A stretch of 64,000 nucleotides of DNA from Clitopilus passeckerianus (Eukaryota; Basidiomycota; Agaricomycetes; Agaricales; Entolomataceae). Both the position numbers and the translations under genes were made by a program. Location of the stretch: NCBI GenBank assembly GCA_944990035.1, contig CALYLX010000058.1, forward strand, positions 124,001 through 188,000, in the 5' to 3' direction. Of the stretch, positions 10,899 through 23,482 are shown piece by piece. The notes under the pieces are model-generated. The model was not told the DNA's origin. It did not search any database and was given only the letters and a program-made list of their open reading frames with translations. How positions within the stretch are numbered: position 1 is the stretch's first letter; every line of letters begins with the position of its first letter.

Positions 10899-13123
10899 AA
10901 TACGGCAGTGGCAACGGTTTCGACGCCTACAAGGAGGCCACAGTCGCAAGGTTGCCGAGGGTTGCTGCGAGACCTGCAACAGCCCTTGGTGATAACAAGG
11001 AGAAGGAGAGGGAGAAGAGGAGGAGTAGGGTGTTGGGAGATGTTCCTGTCAATGTTAATAGGTCCGGGGCGAGGGATTATCGCTCGAAGGATAGCTTAAG
11101 AAGGGAGAAGGATGGGGGCAGGGCGAGTCCGTTGCTTGTGAAGAAGGAGGTCAAGAAGGAGCCTTCGGTTACGAGTGACAAGACTAGGTCGAGTGGGTCC
11201 GATAGTGTGAGGAATAGGGTTAAGGAGTGGGAGAGGGAGAGACAGAGATTGAGGGAGATTGCGAGGCTGGAGGAAATTGAGAGGGAGATTGAGGAGGCGA
11301 CTACTGAAGAGGAGGAGGACGACGAGAAGGAGGAAGAGGCGCAAGTGCCGGAGAAGGTCGCTGCATTCTTGCAGGTGGAAGAAGAGGTGGTTGAGATACC
11401 CCGACGTGTCAGTGGGATCTCGACGCCTGCCTTGTCGAGGTCAACCGCGACTGCAGTCACTTCTAGTAAGTCACCTATTGTCCGATGTCTTTCTCATGTT
11501 CTTACCCAAAGCTCTCAGAATCACCCAAGACACCACCTCTTTCCACCTCAAAGGATTCTATTTCAAGGGCCTGTAAGCTCGACCTCCGACCACTGGAAGA
11601 TGGTAAGTTCATTGCGTCAGGTTCTTTGTATTTTTTGCTCACATCCCATTGAAGATACCGATGACGTTGACGTTTACAAGTCATCTCCGGCCCAGATGAC
11701 AGGTCGCTCGACACCCGCTGTTTGGCTAGCGGCGAGTCCCAAAGCCGACTCTCCAAAGAACAGGAGGCAAAATCGAGATTCCTGGGCCAATGATATCTTA
11801 GGCGAGAAGAGTATGTTCATTTCATTGGCTCGAAGAGAATACTTGCTGAACATGTTTTTAGCGTCTTCACCTTTGTCTTCTATTCTCCGAGCAAAGCAGG
11901 GCGAACGAATTGTCGCAGACGCCAAGAGGGACAGGATGGAAGCTTGGATGCGCACTGTGGAACGTAAGGCATTGTGAAGATTTCTCGATTTGCCCCATGC
12001 TGATTGTTCCCATAGCCGTGCTAGAAGATTCCAAATCCAGTTTTACTTCTTCCTCAGCACACGACATCTTGCCTTCCCTGCCGATACCACCGTCACGTTC
12101 TGCCTCGCGATACCCGAGCAGTCGGTCGTCTCGAAACCCTCGAAGAGTTTTATCTGCAAGCCAGATTTTCAACAGTGACGGTGGTCCCGCAGGCACAGAA
12201 ACGCCAGATACTAGTGTTGCCGGGATTGACACCTCTCTGGTCAGCACCCCCAGTAAAGGTTCCATCCTTCCATCCGTACCCGAAGTTAGTTCGCCAGCAC
12301 GAGCTCGGCGCGCTACAATGTCAACGTCATCACCATCCAAGGTCTCTGGAGGTCCTCACGAAGAAGACTCTCAAACTGGGTCACCTATATCGACCAGACG
12401 AAGGGAGAAGAGCAAATCTTACGGCAACTTGCTCCAACTACGAATTGCACCCATCGCGGAGCTAGAGGCCGAAATCAACAAACGTAAGTATTCATACACC
12501 AGTACCCCCACACCATAGATGTACTGACGCTCTGACAGCGGTGATACCCAACTCATCAAGGCGCCTCTCTGAGGTTGTAGACAGCAGCTTGTTTATCGCA
12601 CCACCTAGAAGCCCACCTCCTGCAAATTTCGATGATGACGACCAGGACCTCTCAGCAGAATACCCGTCCTTCAATGACCTAACCTCCTTCCCCATCGTTG
12701 TGGAATCTTTATGTAAACGATCCAGCAAACCAACCAAGACAATCTTGCCAGAAACACCATCTCAAAGACGACTTGAAGGCGTCTACGACCGATTCCGTTT
12801 GGCAACAAGTGGGCGTCAGGCGCTTGACCAAAGGGTATCAGAATGATATGTCAACACCCGCGATGTCTCCAACTCCCCAGGCTGTTTCTGTGAGCAGCCG
12901 CAAGACCCCATCTTCTCGTCGCCAAGCCGCGCCGCCACCCGTTGCACTGAAGAACTTCAAATTTGACGCCTCAACTCACCGCCGAACAGTTTCCGCCGCT
13001 GGCGCTGTGGGGCAAACACTCACCAAGGATGACAGCAAGAATACTGTCGGGCTTATGAAGCGGGCTTTAAAGGCCATGGTTCCTGGAAAGACGGCCTCTA
13101 GAAGGCTGTCTCGGGCTGCGTGA
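10899..13123 (+). CDS. Ser/Arg-rich coiled-coil protein, 5' end unresolved, one frameshift
   Basis: Exons ~10899-11465, 11519-11602, 11655-11810, 11862-11963, 12016-12483 and 12539-13123 join with 51-55 nt introns. The frame opens at 10899 without an ATG, so a first exon or a 1-nt error upstream is missing; a frame with N-terminal-like sequence (SNSNSSNTAV...) ends just where this one starts. A charged helix rich in E and R (V-K-E-W-E-R-E-R-Q-R-L-R-E-I-A-R-L-E-E-I) lies near residue 105. The rest is Ser/Pro-rich with basic patches. In the last exon the frame ends at a TGA (12844), but a homologous-looking continuation (G-V-Y-D-R-F-R-L-A-T-S-G then V-R-R-L-T-K-G-Y-Q-N-D) is restored by one base fewer in the GGG at 12811-12813 and then runs to 13123. 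Function not recognised. Confidence 0.55.
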
Positions 13124-13866
13124 ACAATTTTTTCTTACCACTTTGTCTCGATATTGTTCTCGTTGCATTCATTATTTGCTATCATTGCTTAGTCTGGTTT
13201 CATTGTCCATATCTGTTGCTCATCTACATATTTGACCTACTATTGCTCCTCATTTGCCACCCCACCATCATATCTCACCACTGTGCTCAAGTTCGTTCTT
13301 CCCTAGCATTTATTATATCGTCACCAATCTCATTTCATTTATAGCTCACAAGTATCTTATCATTATATTGCTTTCTCAAATTTTTTCTCGACAGATTCCT
13401 CGTATACCATCGGATGACCGGTTGGACTTCTTCCTTGCTTACTATCTTAACTGTCCGAAATTTGAACAATAGCTCTCAAGTTAGTTACATTTCACGTTAT
13501 GATGCCTGACGCTTTCGTGCTTTTCAATGCCACGTTAATGACCCCTCATACAAACCCAGATTTGCACTGGGCCGTTACAACCATATTTCATCTGGGCCGC
13601 CCATTGGCCAACGTATCATAATACGGAGCTAATGTACTATGACTACTATTACTTTCGGAGCCTAACTTATTCCACCAGCACCCTTGCTAGTGGTGTCTGT
13701 CCTCTTCGTGTGATCAATTCCGGCTCGTGAACGTTGAAACTCTGGACGGGCGGGCATTATGGAATTAGTTAAATATACACAGGTTCTAGATCTATATGAT
13801 GGGACAATGATATAGTCGTAGACAGGATAAACGAATGCAGGAGGGAAGTTGAAGAATCTTGATGAT
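13124..13866. other. T-rich convergent 3' region
   Basis: The space between two convergent genes. 13124-13420 is strongly T/C-rich on the plus strand, as expected for 3' UTR and polyadenylation signals. No gene seen. Confidence 0.5.
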
Positions 13867-16800
13867 TCAAGCCTTGTCAGTGCGAAGCCGCTTTGCAGCT
13901 GCAGGTTTGTCAGAGGGTGACTCCCCAGGACCATCTTCATCATCGTCATCTCCGTTCTCCCAGCCCGTTTCTGAACCAATTAGCGGCTGATTTGGTGAGA
14001 GATCAAGGGTGACAATGGGAGGTGGAGCCTGAGTTGTGTCCACAATTTTTGCTGTGAAATTTCTAAAATAATGTAATTCAGCCTGGCGCTCCTTGGCCAC
14101 CTTCTCAGCTTCTTCGGGGCATTGCTCTGCCATGGGCCCAACCTCCTTGATAGTTTTATCAAGTGCTCGTAGAACAAAATCATGGATACCTTCAAAGATC
14201 GGGTAGGCATGGGCGAGTTCAATGATTTCTCTCCATTCCACCCACAAGGTGCAGAGTGGCTGGAAGTAGGGTGCAAAGAGTGCTATTACCCCAGAATCAC
14301 CGTCATCGTTCCTGAATGCCTGCAGTACTGCTGCTTTGGAACCCGCCATTGCTTTGAGGTTGCCCTCCACGAATAGGTCACGACAGAGAGTGTGCAACTG
14401 TCGATCAGAGTCTGATGTCTTTGGGTTATTGGGATCCTGCTGGAGCTCCTGCCGCCTCTTGCCACCTGGGCCGGAATGAGTAAGACAAATGAACGTCAAA
14501 ATCCAAAACAATGCTTCTATGTCATGAACAGCATCATGGCAAACCCGGGCTTCTCGTGGGGTCTTCCGCTTGCTGAGATATTGTGTCAGATGGCTATAGT
14601 CGGTGTGATTTGAGAGGGGCCTTTTCGGGGACGAGGGGTACATCCTTTCCGAGGACAGAATTTCGCAGCTCGCGAAGGGGATGGTGGCCTACAAGAACGG
14701 TCATTGTTGAGCTAAGCCAAAGCATACAATAGGATTAGATTGCATACACTTCTTTCCCGTGATTGTGCAGTTGTTGCTCGAAAGTCTGGCAGCTTTTTGT
14801 CCTGCGCAATCACGTCGTTAGACAATTTCATGGGTGGCACATAGCAACATGCTATACCTTGGAGAGCAACCCTAGGTTTGTTACATTGCGCTGATGGATA
14901 TTTAGTGAAGAATACCGCAATACAAGAAGCACCCTCACCTCTGTACACCGGCCTAGAGCTCTGATTTCAAAGATCGCGGACAAGAAATGCGGACCCGGAC
15001 TTGCGAGTAGATATATGTTGATCAAACGATCCAATTCCGGGTGGGTACGACAACCAAATCTAAGAGAAATGCTGTCTTTGACTGAAGTTACAATCGGCTC
15101 GGGCTCCCATGGGCCAGGTATCCTATCAAGCGCTCCGAGGACCGACATCATCTTCTCCTTCGCTCGCTTAGCATAGTCGTAGTCGATGAGATATGCATGC
15201 ATCTTGAGACCGTCGTCACTGGACGGGACAATTAAGATGTTCCCAAGGCTGATATCTCTCTGGAGCATGTTCTCCTTGAAGTAAAGAGCTTTTTGAGCTA
15301 TGCGAAGAACGACAAGTTTAATAATTTGACTCAAGATGCTGTTGCTGAGGAAAAGCTCACCTTCTACGACTTCCTTCAGTATCAGGAGAAACTCTTTCAG
15401 GTCACGGAAACGGTGAATAGGCCAGCCATAATCTTCGCATACTAGTCGTGACTGGACTCGCGAGATCGGTGTGTGTCGTGTGATCGTATACTTTTGGTCC
15501 AGAAGAGTAAACGCCAGGACTTTGGTTTCGGATGCTTCAATTTTTTCCAGCTGCGCGTTTTGAGCTGCAATATCCTGGAGACTCTGATGTAATGCCGGAA
15601 CCTTGTGCCATTTGTTGTGACGCAGGTATTCGACGGTGGTGACCACCGTCTCGTCGTCCATGACGTCTTCGTAAGAGTAAACTTTAGTGATATTCGCCAC
15701 CCCGGAAGGTATGAGTGTGCCCTCTGCGTCAGCAGTAGTTGGTCGCCAGCACTGCTTGAGAACGTAGATCTAACAAATGATGTTAGTGCTTGTCTTGAAT
15801 CGTCGTAGGCGCAGTTCCGTACCTCATGGTTACGCATGCCTATATCCTTGTATCTCATGGCTACCCATACTATAGTTGCTCGCCCAGATATGTTGCTCGC
15901 TCGGATCGTGCTGATGGCCCGGATTGTGAGAAACTTCTCGCGTCTCTCGTTGGATTTTCCCGGCATCTCAATGACCCAGTTTTTTTCCAAGTTATTTCGT
16001 CGCCATTCCTCAAGTGGCACGTCAGGATGATAAGATGGCAATGCCATATTCTTGGATGGCATCCAAAGCTTCATCGATGTGTCATAGCCGAGGGCCGTAG
16101 GTTTCCCCAGTGTGCAGCCAAGAATTACTTGTATAAATCGGATGGGTTCCTAATAATGTGAAAGTAAGATTCTCGAGTGTTTAATAAGAAGAGATTAGGC
16201 AACACACTTTGTGGATATTGAAGGCCGTCTCCGTGCCGAATACTCCGCTTCTATCAGCGTGCCATACCGCAAGTTCATTCTTACAGAAGAGTAGCCCAAT
16301 AGCAGATCGACGGTCATGTTGGTCGCGAAGGACCTGTTGTAGGTACACCACCAGTTGTACCAGGTGTTCTTGAACGGTGGCAACTTTCTTCTTGACCTCA
16401 ACCACAACGTTGATACGAGACCACCATATTGAGAGCTTTTCCTCAAGCGCCGTCCGCTATTTTGCTAGCTGGAAGATAATGAGATCCAGCAGTTACACAG
16501 AAGGACTATTCACGACTGACCATGGCTTTATCACCTCGAGCTTTTCTAACAGCATTTTGCTAACAATGAACATGAGTATGATTTCCTGCATGAGTAGAGA
16601 GTTGGTGTATTACACTTCTGTCGATTTCGAGCTCCAACTGAACACGACACTCAATTTCCTCCTGGGACTGGATAACAGAGGAAACATCGGGTCGGGTTTC
16701 AGAGGCAATGTCTGCTAAACTCTTGGGTGCCGAATTGGGGTTTTCAATCCACTTGGTGAGGAATGGGTAAGGTTCTTTGTCGGAGTCGGGTAGTTCGAGA

Positions 16801-17111
16801 TAACACTTCTTCATATCCTCAGCCCTGCCGACAAAGAAAGGATAATAATCCTTCTCTGGGGCGGTATCCTCCGGCGTACCCGCCCACAAGCAAGTCCCTT
16901 CATCGTAAATACCTTTTTCACAGAGGAGGGTATATACACTCCTTGCCCTTTCGTAGAAGGGAAACATGGCATCCAGAAACCCTGTCGTCTCTGTGAGGTA
17001 GGTGTTACTTTCAAGCTCTCGAGTGGCATCCTCCTTGGCCTGAGCGGCGCGCATTTTGTCACCTCCGATTGTAGTATTGGTAATATACTTGAGGGGGGTG
17101 CTATACGCCAT
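13867..17111 (-). CDS. FunK1-type fungal protein kinase
   Basis: The N-terminal exon starts at 17111. Resolved later exons include one ending at 16208, then 16149-15823, 15769-15361, one from 15297, and the last 14688-13867. FunK1 landmarks in order are: E-P-I-R-F-I-Q-V-I-L-G-C, a kinase core with LQRDISLGNILI (catalytic loop) and YLIDYDYAKRAKEK (metal-binding loop), then SATIPFASCEIL (activation segment) and V-H-D-I-E-A-L-F-W. The catalytic Asp is kept, but the usual HRD His is Gln. Between the metal loop and the activation segment lies an extra open stretch (about 15150-14940) that the family normally lacks. Two N-terminal exon joins (about 16610-16450) are not resolved. This kinase family is expanded in mushrooms, with unknown substrates. 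Confidence 0.8.
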
Positions 17112-17899
17112 GTTCGCTGAGAGTAACAGAGTGGGAAGAAGGGGGACTGTACTGACTTGAAAGAAACAATTAAGGGCTTTTATTAGTAGCCCAATCGATA
17201 ACAGGCTTGGTCAGCAGTATCGCAAACGTGGCGAATACTTTCGGGAACTGTGTCGGAATTTGTGGGCGCTCTGTCTGGCCAGCCAATTTTGAAGCCAGCT
17301 CTTTAAACCCCGAATGTGTGATCTCTACGCACTAGACGGGTTAAATATCAGGATAACCAGTTATCCAAGTACTCTGTGGCAATGCAGCCCCCAGAATAGC
17401 TTTCAAATTTCCAGTAACCTGTTACAGTCCAAAAAGCAGAGGGCCAACCGTGGTCGTGAAGAGCAAGACGCGTTGGTCATGTGACGGTGGTGATCAGTGA
17501 ACTCCGCTTTTCAGTTATCTCCATTTGACGTTACTAGCTGTTTCTTTCGGCTCCTTCTGAATTTCAGCTTGTTACCTTGTTTGTTATACAACTCTTTGTC
17601 AAGAGTCTCATAAGACCGCACACTCTTAGCCCTAAACCTATCTACAAGGTCAACCACCTCAGCCACGTCCAATATTTTCCGTCGAGGCATACATGGCTCT
17701 CAAACGCAGACTTCCACACATTTGCGCCGTCATTGGACCCCTTCACTCTGAAAATCTACTTCATAGAGTTAATACAGGTCCTTCGCAGATCTCATCCCGG
17801 GACTGTCGCTTCTGGCTAGTTAATTCATGATGGAAACTTCTTCGGCGTTCTTCGCAACCTACTCCCATCTCGTTCACCTCTGGCAACACCTAGCCCAAC
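17112..17899. other. intergenic, promoter side of the kinase
   Basis: No gene recognised; short frames only. Confidence 0.4.
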
Positions 17900-18238
17900 A
17901 TGCGAGCATACTACTTTGACAACGTCCCTGGCGACCAGCGCCCCCCACACGCCCACGATCCGCCTCGTCTCGTCTCCGAAGAGCACCTCACTAAAATCGG
18001 CGTCAAGTACTGGTTCATCGACGTCGAGGGTTACGAGCCCAAGTTGGATGCTATAGCTCAAAGTTCTGAATCTTTCCGAGTGCAAGATACCGTTGTAGAT
18101 ACTGTTTTGGGAATCACTTCTGGGCGCTACACGGGGTCGCTATGGACCCACGAAGGACATACAAAAGTCAACCTCGTTGCCACCAGGTTGATCATCACAT
18201 TGATCATGGCGGTGCTCGTCGATATCCCTATAAGATGA
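17900..18238 (+). pseudogene. N-terminal fragment of acireductone dioxygenase (ARD)
   Basis: The frame starts MRAYYFDNVPGDQRPPH and continues with S-E-E-H-L-T-K-I-G-V-K-Y-W and Y-E-P-K-L-D-A-I-A, which is the N-terminal quarter of acireductone dioxygenase, the Fe/Ni enzyme of the methionine salvage pathway. Similarity ends near residue 65. The cupin core with its metal ligands (H-x-H-x4-E and a later His) is absent from this frame and from the sequence up to the next gene at 18315. Usual family length is about 180 residues. The remaining part cannot bind metal, so it is a relic or a truncated duplicate; the functional gene should be elsewhere. Confidence 0.75.
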
Positions 18239-18314
18239 AAGCTTTCGGCTGTGACGCAGACTCGCCCTGGAAGCTGGTCTTCTAAACAGGCAGGCCCCAT
18301 ACGCACAGGAAATC

Positions 18315-18972
18315 ATGCACCTTGGTTGCCTTTCATTTGCTGGACTGCTATTGCTTCTATGCGCCCCATCCTTCGGACTTCCGTCGGGTCTTCACACCAC
18401 GAACGAACCCTTCCATGGCCGGAACCATCTGTATAGATCTGAAATCGGAGAAGATGTACGGGGTAGAGGCTTCTTTGACTTCTTCAAGAAGAAACCAGGG
18501 GCTCCCGTCACACCCGCGAAGTAAGCAGCTGAGTTCAACCCCCTGCGTCGTTTATAGTATCTATAATTGACTGGCCCATCGTAGCTGCGTTGGTCCTCCT
18601 CATATCAAGGATCTCCTACCTGGAAAGACATGCGCTGCACTTGGCGGTGCTAGTTTCCGTGAAATAGGCAAAGATAAAAAGTGCCTCGATCGGAACCAGA
18701 TGCGAAAGCTGAAGGATAGCAAACTAGGAGAGTGCTGGAAGCCTATCTCCGTTACCCAACACCCGAACGATCATGCCGACCAACCGCAGCATCCTGAATC
18801 AGCTGGTGAGCCAAGGCCCTCGCGAGGCTCAGCCTCGCATGATCGACCAAGGCTCGATGTGAAGCCGAATGGTCCCAGAAAGCCGGAGAAACCAGCTGGG
18901 CAGCAACGAAAGCCTCGACCTCTTCCGACGCCACTCCCAAGACCTCTCCCCAAACTTCCTGCTAAGCAGTAA
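18315..18972 (+). CDS. small secreted Pro-rich protein
   Basis: Two exons (18315-18520, 18585-18972; intron 64 nt) give 197 residues. Residues 1-22 (MHLGCLSFAGLLLLLCAPSFGL) form a clear signal peptide. The middle part has four Cys after cleavage (C-V-G-P-P, T-C-A-A-L, K-C-L-D, E-C-W) that could make two disulfides. The C-terminal 60 residues are rich in Pro, Arg and Lys and probably unstructured. It looks like the small secreted effector-like proteins of mushrooms, but no family is recognised. It lies just downstream of the ARD fragment on the same strand. Confidence 0.75.
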
Positions 18973-19129
18973 CTGGTTTGATTGGGGGTGCATGCTAAGA
19001 GGATACACTCCTTCGTATGTGTTTCCAGGCTGGATCAATTACGAGTCATAAATGTCAATACACTTCAAGTACCTCGGATAGTGTGTCTACTACACAAGTT
19101 TGGTTTCCATATCATAAGCCCTGATACAG

Positions 19130-20526
19130 CTACCAGATACGATTGCGGGCATCATGCTCGAAAAAAGTCCCGAGAGACACTGTTGAAATACTCCCATGCA
19201 GACTTGCGGTAGGGACCCTCCCATGCGGACGGATTGTGCAAATCAGCTTTAACATCCCAGTAACATCATTGGCCATGGGGGACATAACGGACAAGCAGCG
19301 CAAAACCCGCATTGCATCTTTGTACAGGAGTGGTGAGTTCGACAAGTGCACAGATCTCAGATTCCGATTCCCTCCGATTCCGTTGATGAGGTTAAGGTCG
19401 ACGGGTTGACACTGCACTGATATCTGGAGCTTCTCGATCCTGGGGCTTCCCGTGAGGAGGGGTAATAATCCTTCTAGAGTTATGTGTGGGTTGTCTTCAT
19501 CCGACTTTTTGGCACATATGATGATTGTAAGACTTTGTAGATTCAGCCAAGCTTCTGCAGCATGCTGAATGAGGCAATTACTGAAGTGATTGACTAGAGG
19601 GGTGACGATGTATAGTAATTCCAGGCGATGCAGGCTGAAGAGTTGCGAGAACACGCGAGCGGTGGACTGAAGAACCGGGACAAGGGTGTTGCAGACAAGT
19701 TGGAGGCGAGTTAATTGTTGGTGACTCCTGATTTGGGCAAATAACCGGTCTGGAATGTCAAGGGAGATCGGTGGGGGCCTCAGGACTTTCAACTCCTGGA
19801 TGTCTTGCGAAGGGCTGCTTAGTCTTTTAAGGAAGTGAAGGCTCTCTAGCCACGTAGACTGTTGAATTCTCAGCCCGGTCATGGCACTGATTAGTCCATC
19901 GAATACGCCAGGTGTGTAGTAGCCATCCTTGAGGTTCAATGATGCTCCATTTCCAGAGACTTGGAAACTGGCCGAGATGGCCTAATAGTCCTGGGCTCAC
20001 GACGACACGCTGGCAGCTGAGGGCCTCGAGTTGGTGGAAACGGGTTATGAACGTTCGAATACGGCGGAGTCTCCGGTAGTACCACAACTGAAAAGGATCT
20101 CAACGGAGCAACAGTTGGGGCATGAGTTGGACTACATCTTCCGCTTTGATGGATAGTGAAGTTGAACTTCTCCAAGCTCAACCGATTTCAGAGTAACATC
20201 TGGTTATCAACATCCGCGATAAGAGGTATTCCGAGCCGTAATGATTTGAGGCGAATGCTTTGGTAGACATGTGCCAAGGCAGCGGCCAAAGGTGAATTGT
20301 CATCGGCAGCCTTCCAATGTGATGCTAGTCAATTGATGGAATTTGGAAAGGGTACGAAAAAGGCGATGCAGTACGTCGTCGGTGGGTAGAAGCTACTCTG
20401 AAGATTCGCCCTCACTGGCGTGAAGGGATTCTGAGGATTGGTCAACTTCTCCAGAATGATAGTAGCTATGTCCCATGAGGCAAATTTGAAGGTAGTCAAC
20501 AAAGGAAAGAAAAAAAGGTTTTTCAT
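19130..20526 (-). pseudogene. F-box/LRR protein pseudogene
   Basis: Minus-strand pieces in different frames read in order like one F-box protein with leucine-rich repeats: K-F-A-S-W-D-I-A-T near 20490, L-S-K-F-H-Q-L-T-S-I-T-L near 20330, S-L-R-L-G-I-P-L near 20230, L-E-K-F-N-F-T-I near 20165, T-R-F-H-Q-L-E-A-L near 20040, and a 269-codon frame 19939-19130 with further repeats. At least three frame changes and one in-frame stop separate them and no introns explain the changes. The N-terminal F-box itself is missing. A gene of this family has decayed here. Confidence 0.7.
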
Positions 20527-20781
20527 AGGTTCTAAGAGTTGTATGCTCCGGTCTTCAATAACTCACTGCCCAGACAAACCTGTGAAGGGTCAGATGGTAA
20601 GTGCAAGAGAGAGCAAGGTGGGTCACGTCCGTGTGGTCGGTGTATTCAGCAGACCGCAAGTCACCAGGCGGAAACTTTGGAACTGCATGCTCGGACCAAA
20701 TGGAGTAACATTCATTATGGCCGCCAAAGTCTCAGGGTAGCGTGTCGCCTGTTTGCAAGCAACCACCATCCCTTCCGTACC

Positions 20782-22575
20782 ATGGCTGGGACAACCGGAC
20801 AGGTCCCACCGCCATTGTTAATGCCATCGCCCCGGAGGCCATCATCTGGCTCAGTGAGCTCGTCCACTTCATCACATCGGAGCCCGTCGCCCGACATTGC
20901 AGCACTGGATTCATCCGCAGCGCTCATCCTTGTTCATGACGAGGATGACGAGCAGCGGAACCCGTTCAACCTCGAAAGCGAGGAGTCGGATGACGACGAC
21001 GACGGGTTTCCTTCGCAGTATGATGTGAGGAAGGCGGTCATACCTCCGTTACGGCCAAAGCTTGTGTTTTTATACCTTTTAGCACCATATCTCAAGCTCG
21101 GGGCAATGTTCTTGTTGAACACTGAGTTGCCACTAAAACAGGGGCTTCCTCCACTTTTGGTCTTCGCTTTACTCTCTGCATTCTCCAGGCAACTATGGTT
21201 CATGCTCGGCCGGTACATCCGAAAGTTGGACATGGAAGATGTCATCCTGGATGCATTCGCAAGAGGTCGAGGGAAGGAACGTCGACGAAGCATCTTGCGT
21301 AGTGTCGTAAGAGCGGGTACAAGCGGGTTGCGAATACTTATCTCTGCTGTTTATCTTCGAGGTGCGATATAACTACAGTACTGGCTAAAATACCAAATCT
21401 AATTCTTCCCAATCACAAGAATCTACCAACATCTTTCTTTCTATCTTCGGCGACTTTTCTCGGGCTCCAAGGCTTTTCCTTACTGCTATTATCACCATTG
21501 TACTATTACCCCTCATATTCGCCCAATCAATTGCCTCAAAATCTGTCGTCTACTCGACCTGGCTGTCGATCATCACCTACGTTATGTGGCTCGGCTTCGT
21601 CGTCTTTTCATATATTCGTGGCATTTCACTGGCGACTCCAGGTTGGCTCAAAATGGGTGCCTTCTGGCAAGGGATAGGTATGGCCTTCGTTATTTGCAGT
21701 AGTAAGGGGGGCTAACACACCTTTCAGCGACAACTTCATTTGCTTTTACCACCTCATCCACACTCTCATTGTATTCTTCCCTTCGAGGGCATCAGCAAGC
21801 CTCTGGTGCATCCCGAACCTCCAGAAGGCAGTCTTTCAGAACCCTTTCCATCCTATCCGTTGTTGTATCAATAGCCCTCACTCTGCCTCTGATCTTCTTT
21901 GCTGCATACCCTCGTGTGCAGGATACAGTAAGTCGTTTCCCAACCCTATCCTCCTCACCTCTTCATCTCACCCTTTCAGCAGTTCAAACCTTCACAGACG
22001 CCGATCAAAATCATAACCAACATATTCACAGCATTAACGCTGCTTTTGAATATCCCTGCGATCCTCATTACGGCTCCAGCACTCCCCATTCCTGATCGCA
22101 TCCGATGCTCCACCTCACTCCCACTCTCGAGGTTGTCCTTAGCTCTCATAGCTGCTGGGCTCTCGATTCTTCCTGAGATCGGCGCTATCGTACTGAGCGA
22201 CATTCTCCTCCTCTCTGCATTCACAAGCACCTACTTCCTCCCAGGTAGATCCTCCCAGGTCATTCATCGCTCATCCCTTGCTAACATTCATCTTCAGCTC
22301 TCATACACGTCACCACACACTTCTTCAAACGCCCGCTGGCTATCATCGTGCCTCAAACACCTCGCACATCCATGAGTGTCAGCTCACCTACAACCGCTGG
22401 GACAGAGCCAGACTCTGAGGCACGGGCCGACGAGCTACTCCTCCGGAAGGAACGCGCGCTGCAGAAGAGGCAGTGGAGGAAGAGGATTCTGTGGGATCTA
22501 GGGGTTTGGGTATTATTAGTGGGCGGAGGAGCTGGTTTTGTTTGGGCTATTGGGAGGGTTGCTGGAAGGTGGTAG
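20782..22575 (+). CDS. multi-pass membrane protein, amino-acid-transporter-like (AAAP/Avt type)
   Basis: Exons 20782-21361, 21420-21677, 21728-21927, 21980-22244 and 22298-22575 (introns 50-58 nt) give 526 residues. The first 75 residues are polar and acidic (E-D-E-Q-R-N-P-F, D-D-D-D-D), then about nine hydrophobic segments follow, including LLTAIITIVLL-like, Y-V-M-W-L-G-F-V-V-F and L-F-L-L-N-type helices. The segment F-W-Q-G-I-A-T-T-S-F-A-F after helix five resembles the W-x-x-x-x-x-x-S-x-x-F conserved in vacuolar Avt transporters. A basic stretch (KERALQKRQWRKR) precedes the last helix. Substrate is inferred from weak resemblance only; it may be a divergent member. The ATG at 20782 is the first one before the acidic region; an upstream frame reaches back to 20539 but looks like leader. 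Confidence 0.7.
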
Positions 22576-22689
22576 AATCTATTTGTATAGCAATTTGCCA
22601 ACAAATTACCACGAAACACTCTTTAAAGACTCTTCGATAGGTTTCATTGCGAACCCGATTTGAAATGTGAATATTGCTACGTTTACGCC

Positions 22690-23422
22690 ATGCCCCCAAG
22701 CAGTAAACGCAAAATGTCCGCCCTCAAGAATCTCTGGGGTAGTCGTTTGAGGCAGCAGCTACAGGAAGAACTAGCTGGTGGTCCCGACAAAGAAAACGCC
22801 CTGGCCTTCGTGAGTCGTCGCGTCAATTCCTGCCTCCATTCAGTTGACATGAGAAACACGAGCATAGCTCGACAAGCCAACACCAAAAAAAGGGGGAAAG
22901 ACGTCGAGGGGTTCCCGGTTACACAATACACTCATGAATGAACTACGCGCCGAAATGGCAGCGAAGGACCCCACCTTGAGTTCATCTGCAAGTTGCCAAC
23001 AAAGCCCGTGGATCACTTGGCCTCCCACAAACGTGAATCAAGACGCGCCAAAACGCGTCAAAATCGTACAAACCCCAACACCATTCCGTTTCAGTGGGAA
23101 CGAACCACGTATCGCTGAGCTAGCGGCCCAATTACGCGTCGCAGGCGCCGTTTGCGAATGCTTGACGCGTCAAGTGGAGCGTGAAGCCACCGTTGCCGAC
23201 TCCCTCGCAATGGCCACAGCGGGTATGGTCGCTTCTTCCCCAATACCACCATATCAAGAAGCTGCGAGGTTTGCAGCAGAAAAGGCGTACGATGCAAAGT
23301 ATCGAGTAGCCAAGCCGAAAGAGCAGGAGGCGGAGGCGCGAACTATTCTAGAAGGGTTGATTGAGGAGTATAATCGAGCTAGATGTCCTAACGAGATACG
23401 TCGGTCAACGAGGAAGAGATGA
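22690..23422 (+). CDS. small basic helical protein, unknown
   Basis: Two exons (22690-22809, 22868-23422; intron 58 nt) give 224 residues. It begins MPPSSKRKMSALKNLWGSRL, has Lys/Arg-rich patches, then a predicted helical part around residues 115-210 (R-I-A-E-L-A-A-Q-L-R-V-A, E-Q-E-A-E-A-R-T-I-L-E) and ends with RRSTRKR. No signal peptide or membrane segment. I do not recognise the family; composition suggests a nuclear protein. It converges on the next gene with only 60 bp between stops. Confidence 0.65.
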
Positions 23423-23482
23423 AGCCTTGAAGGAACTTCGAAGAGCTGGGTATTATTATACATGTTTTATTTAATTAAAGAT

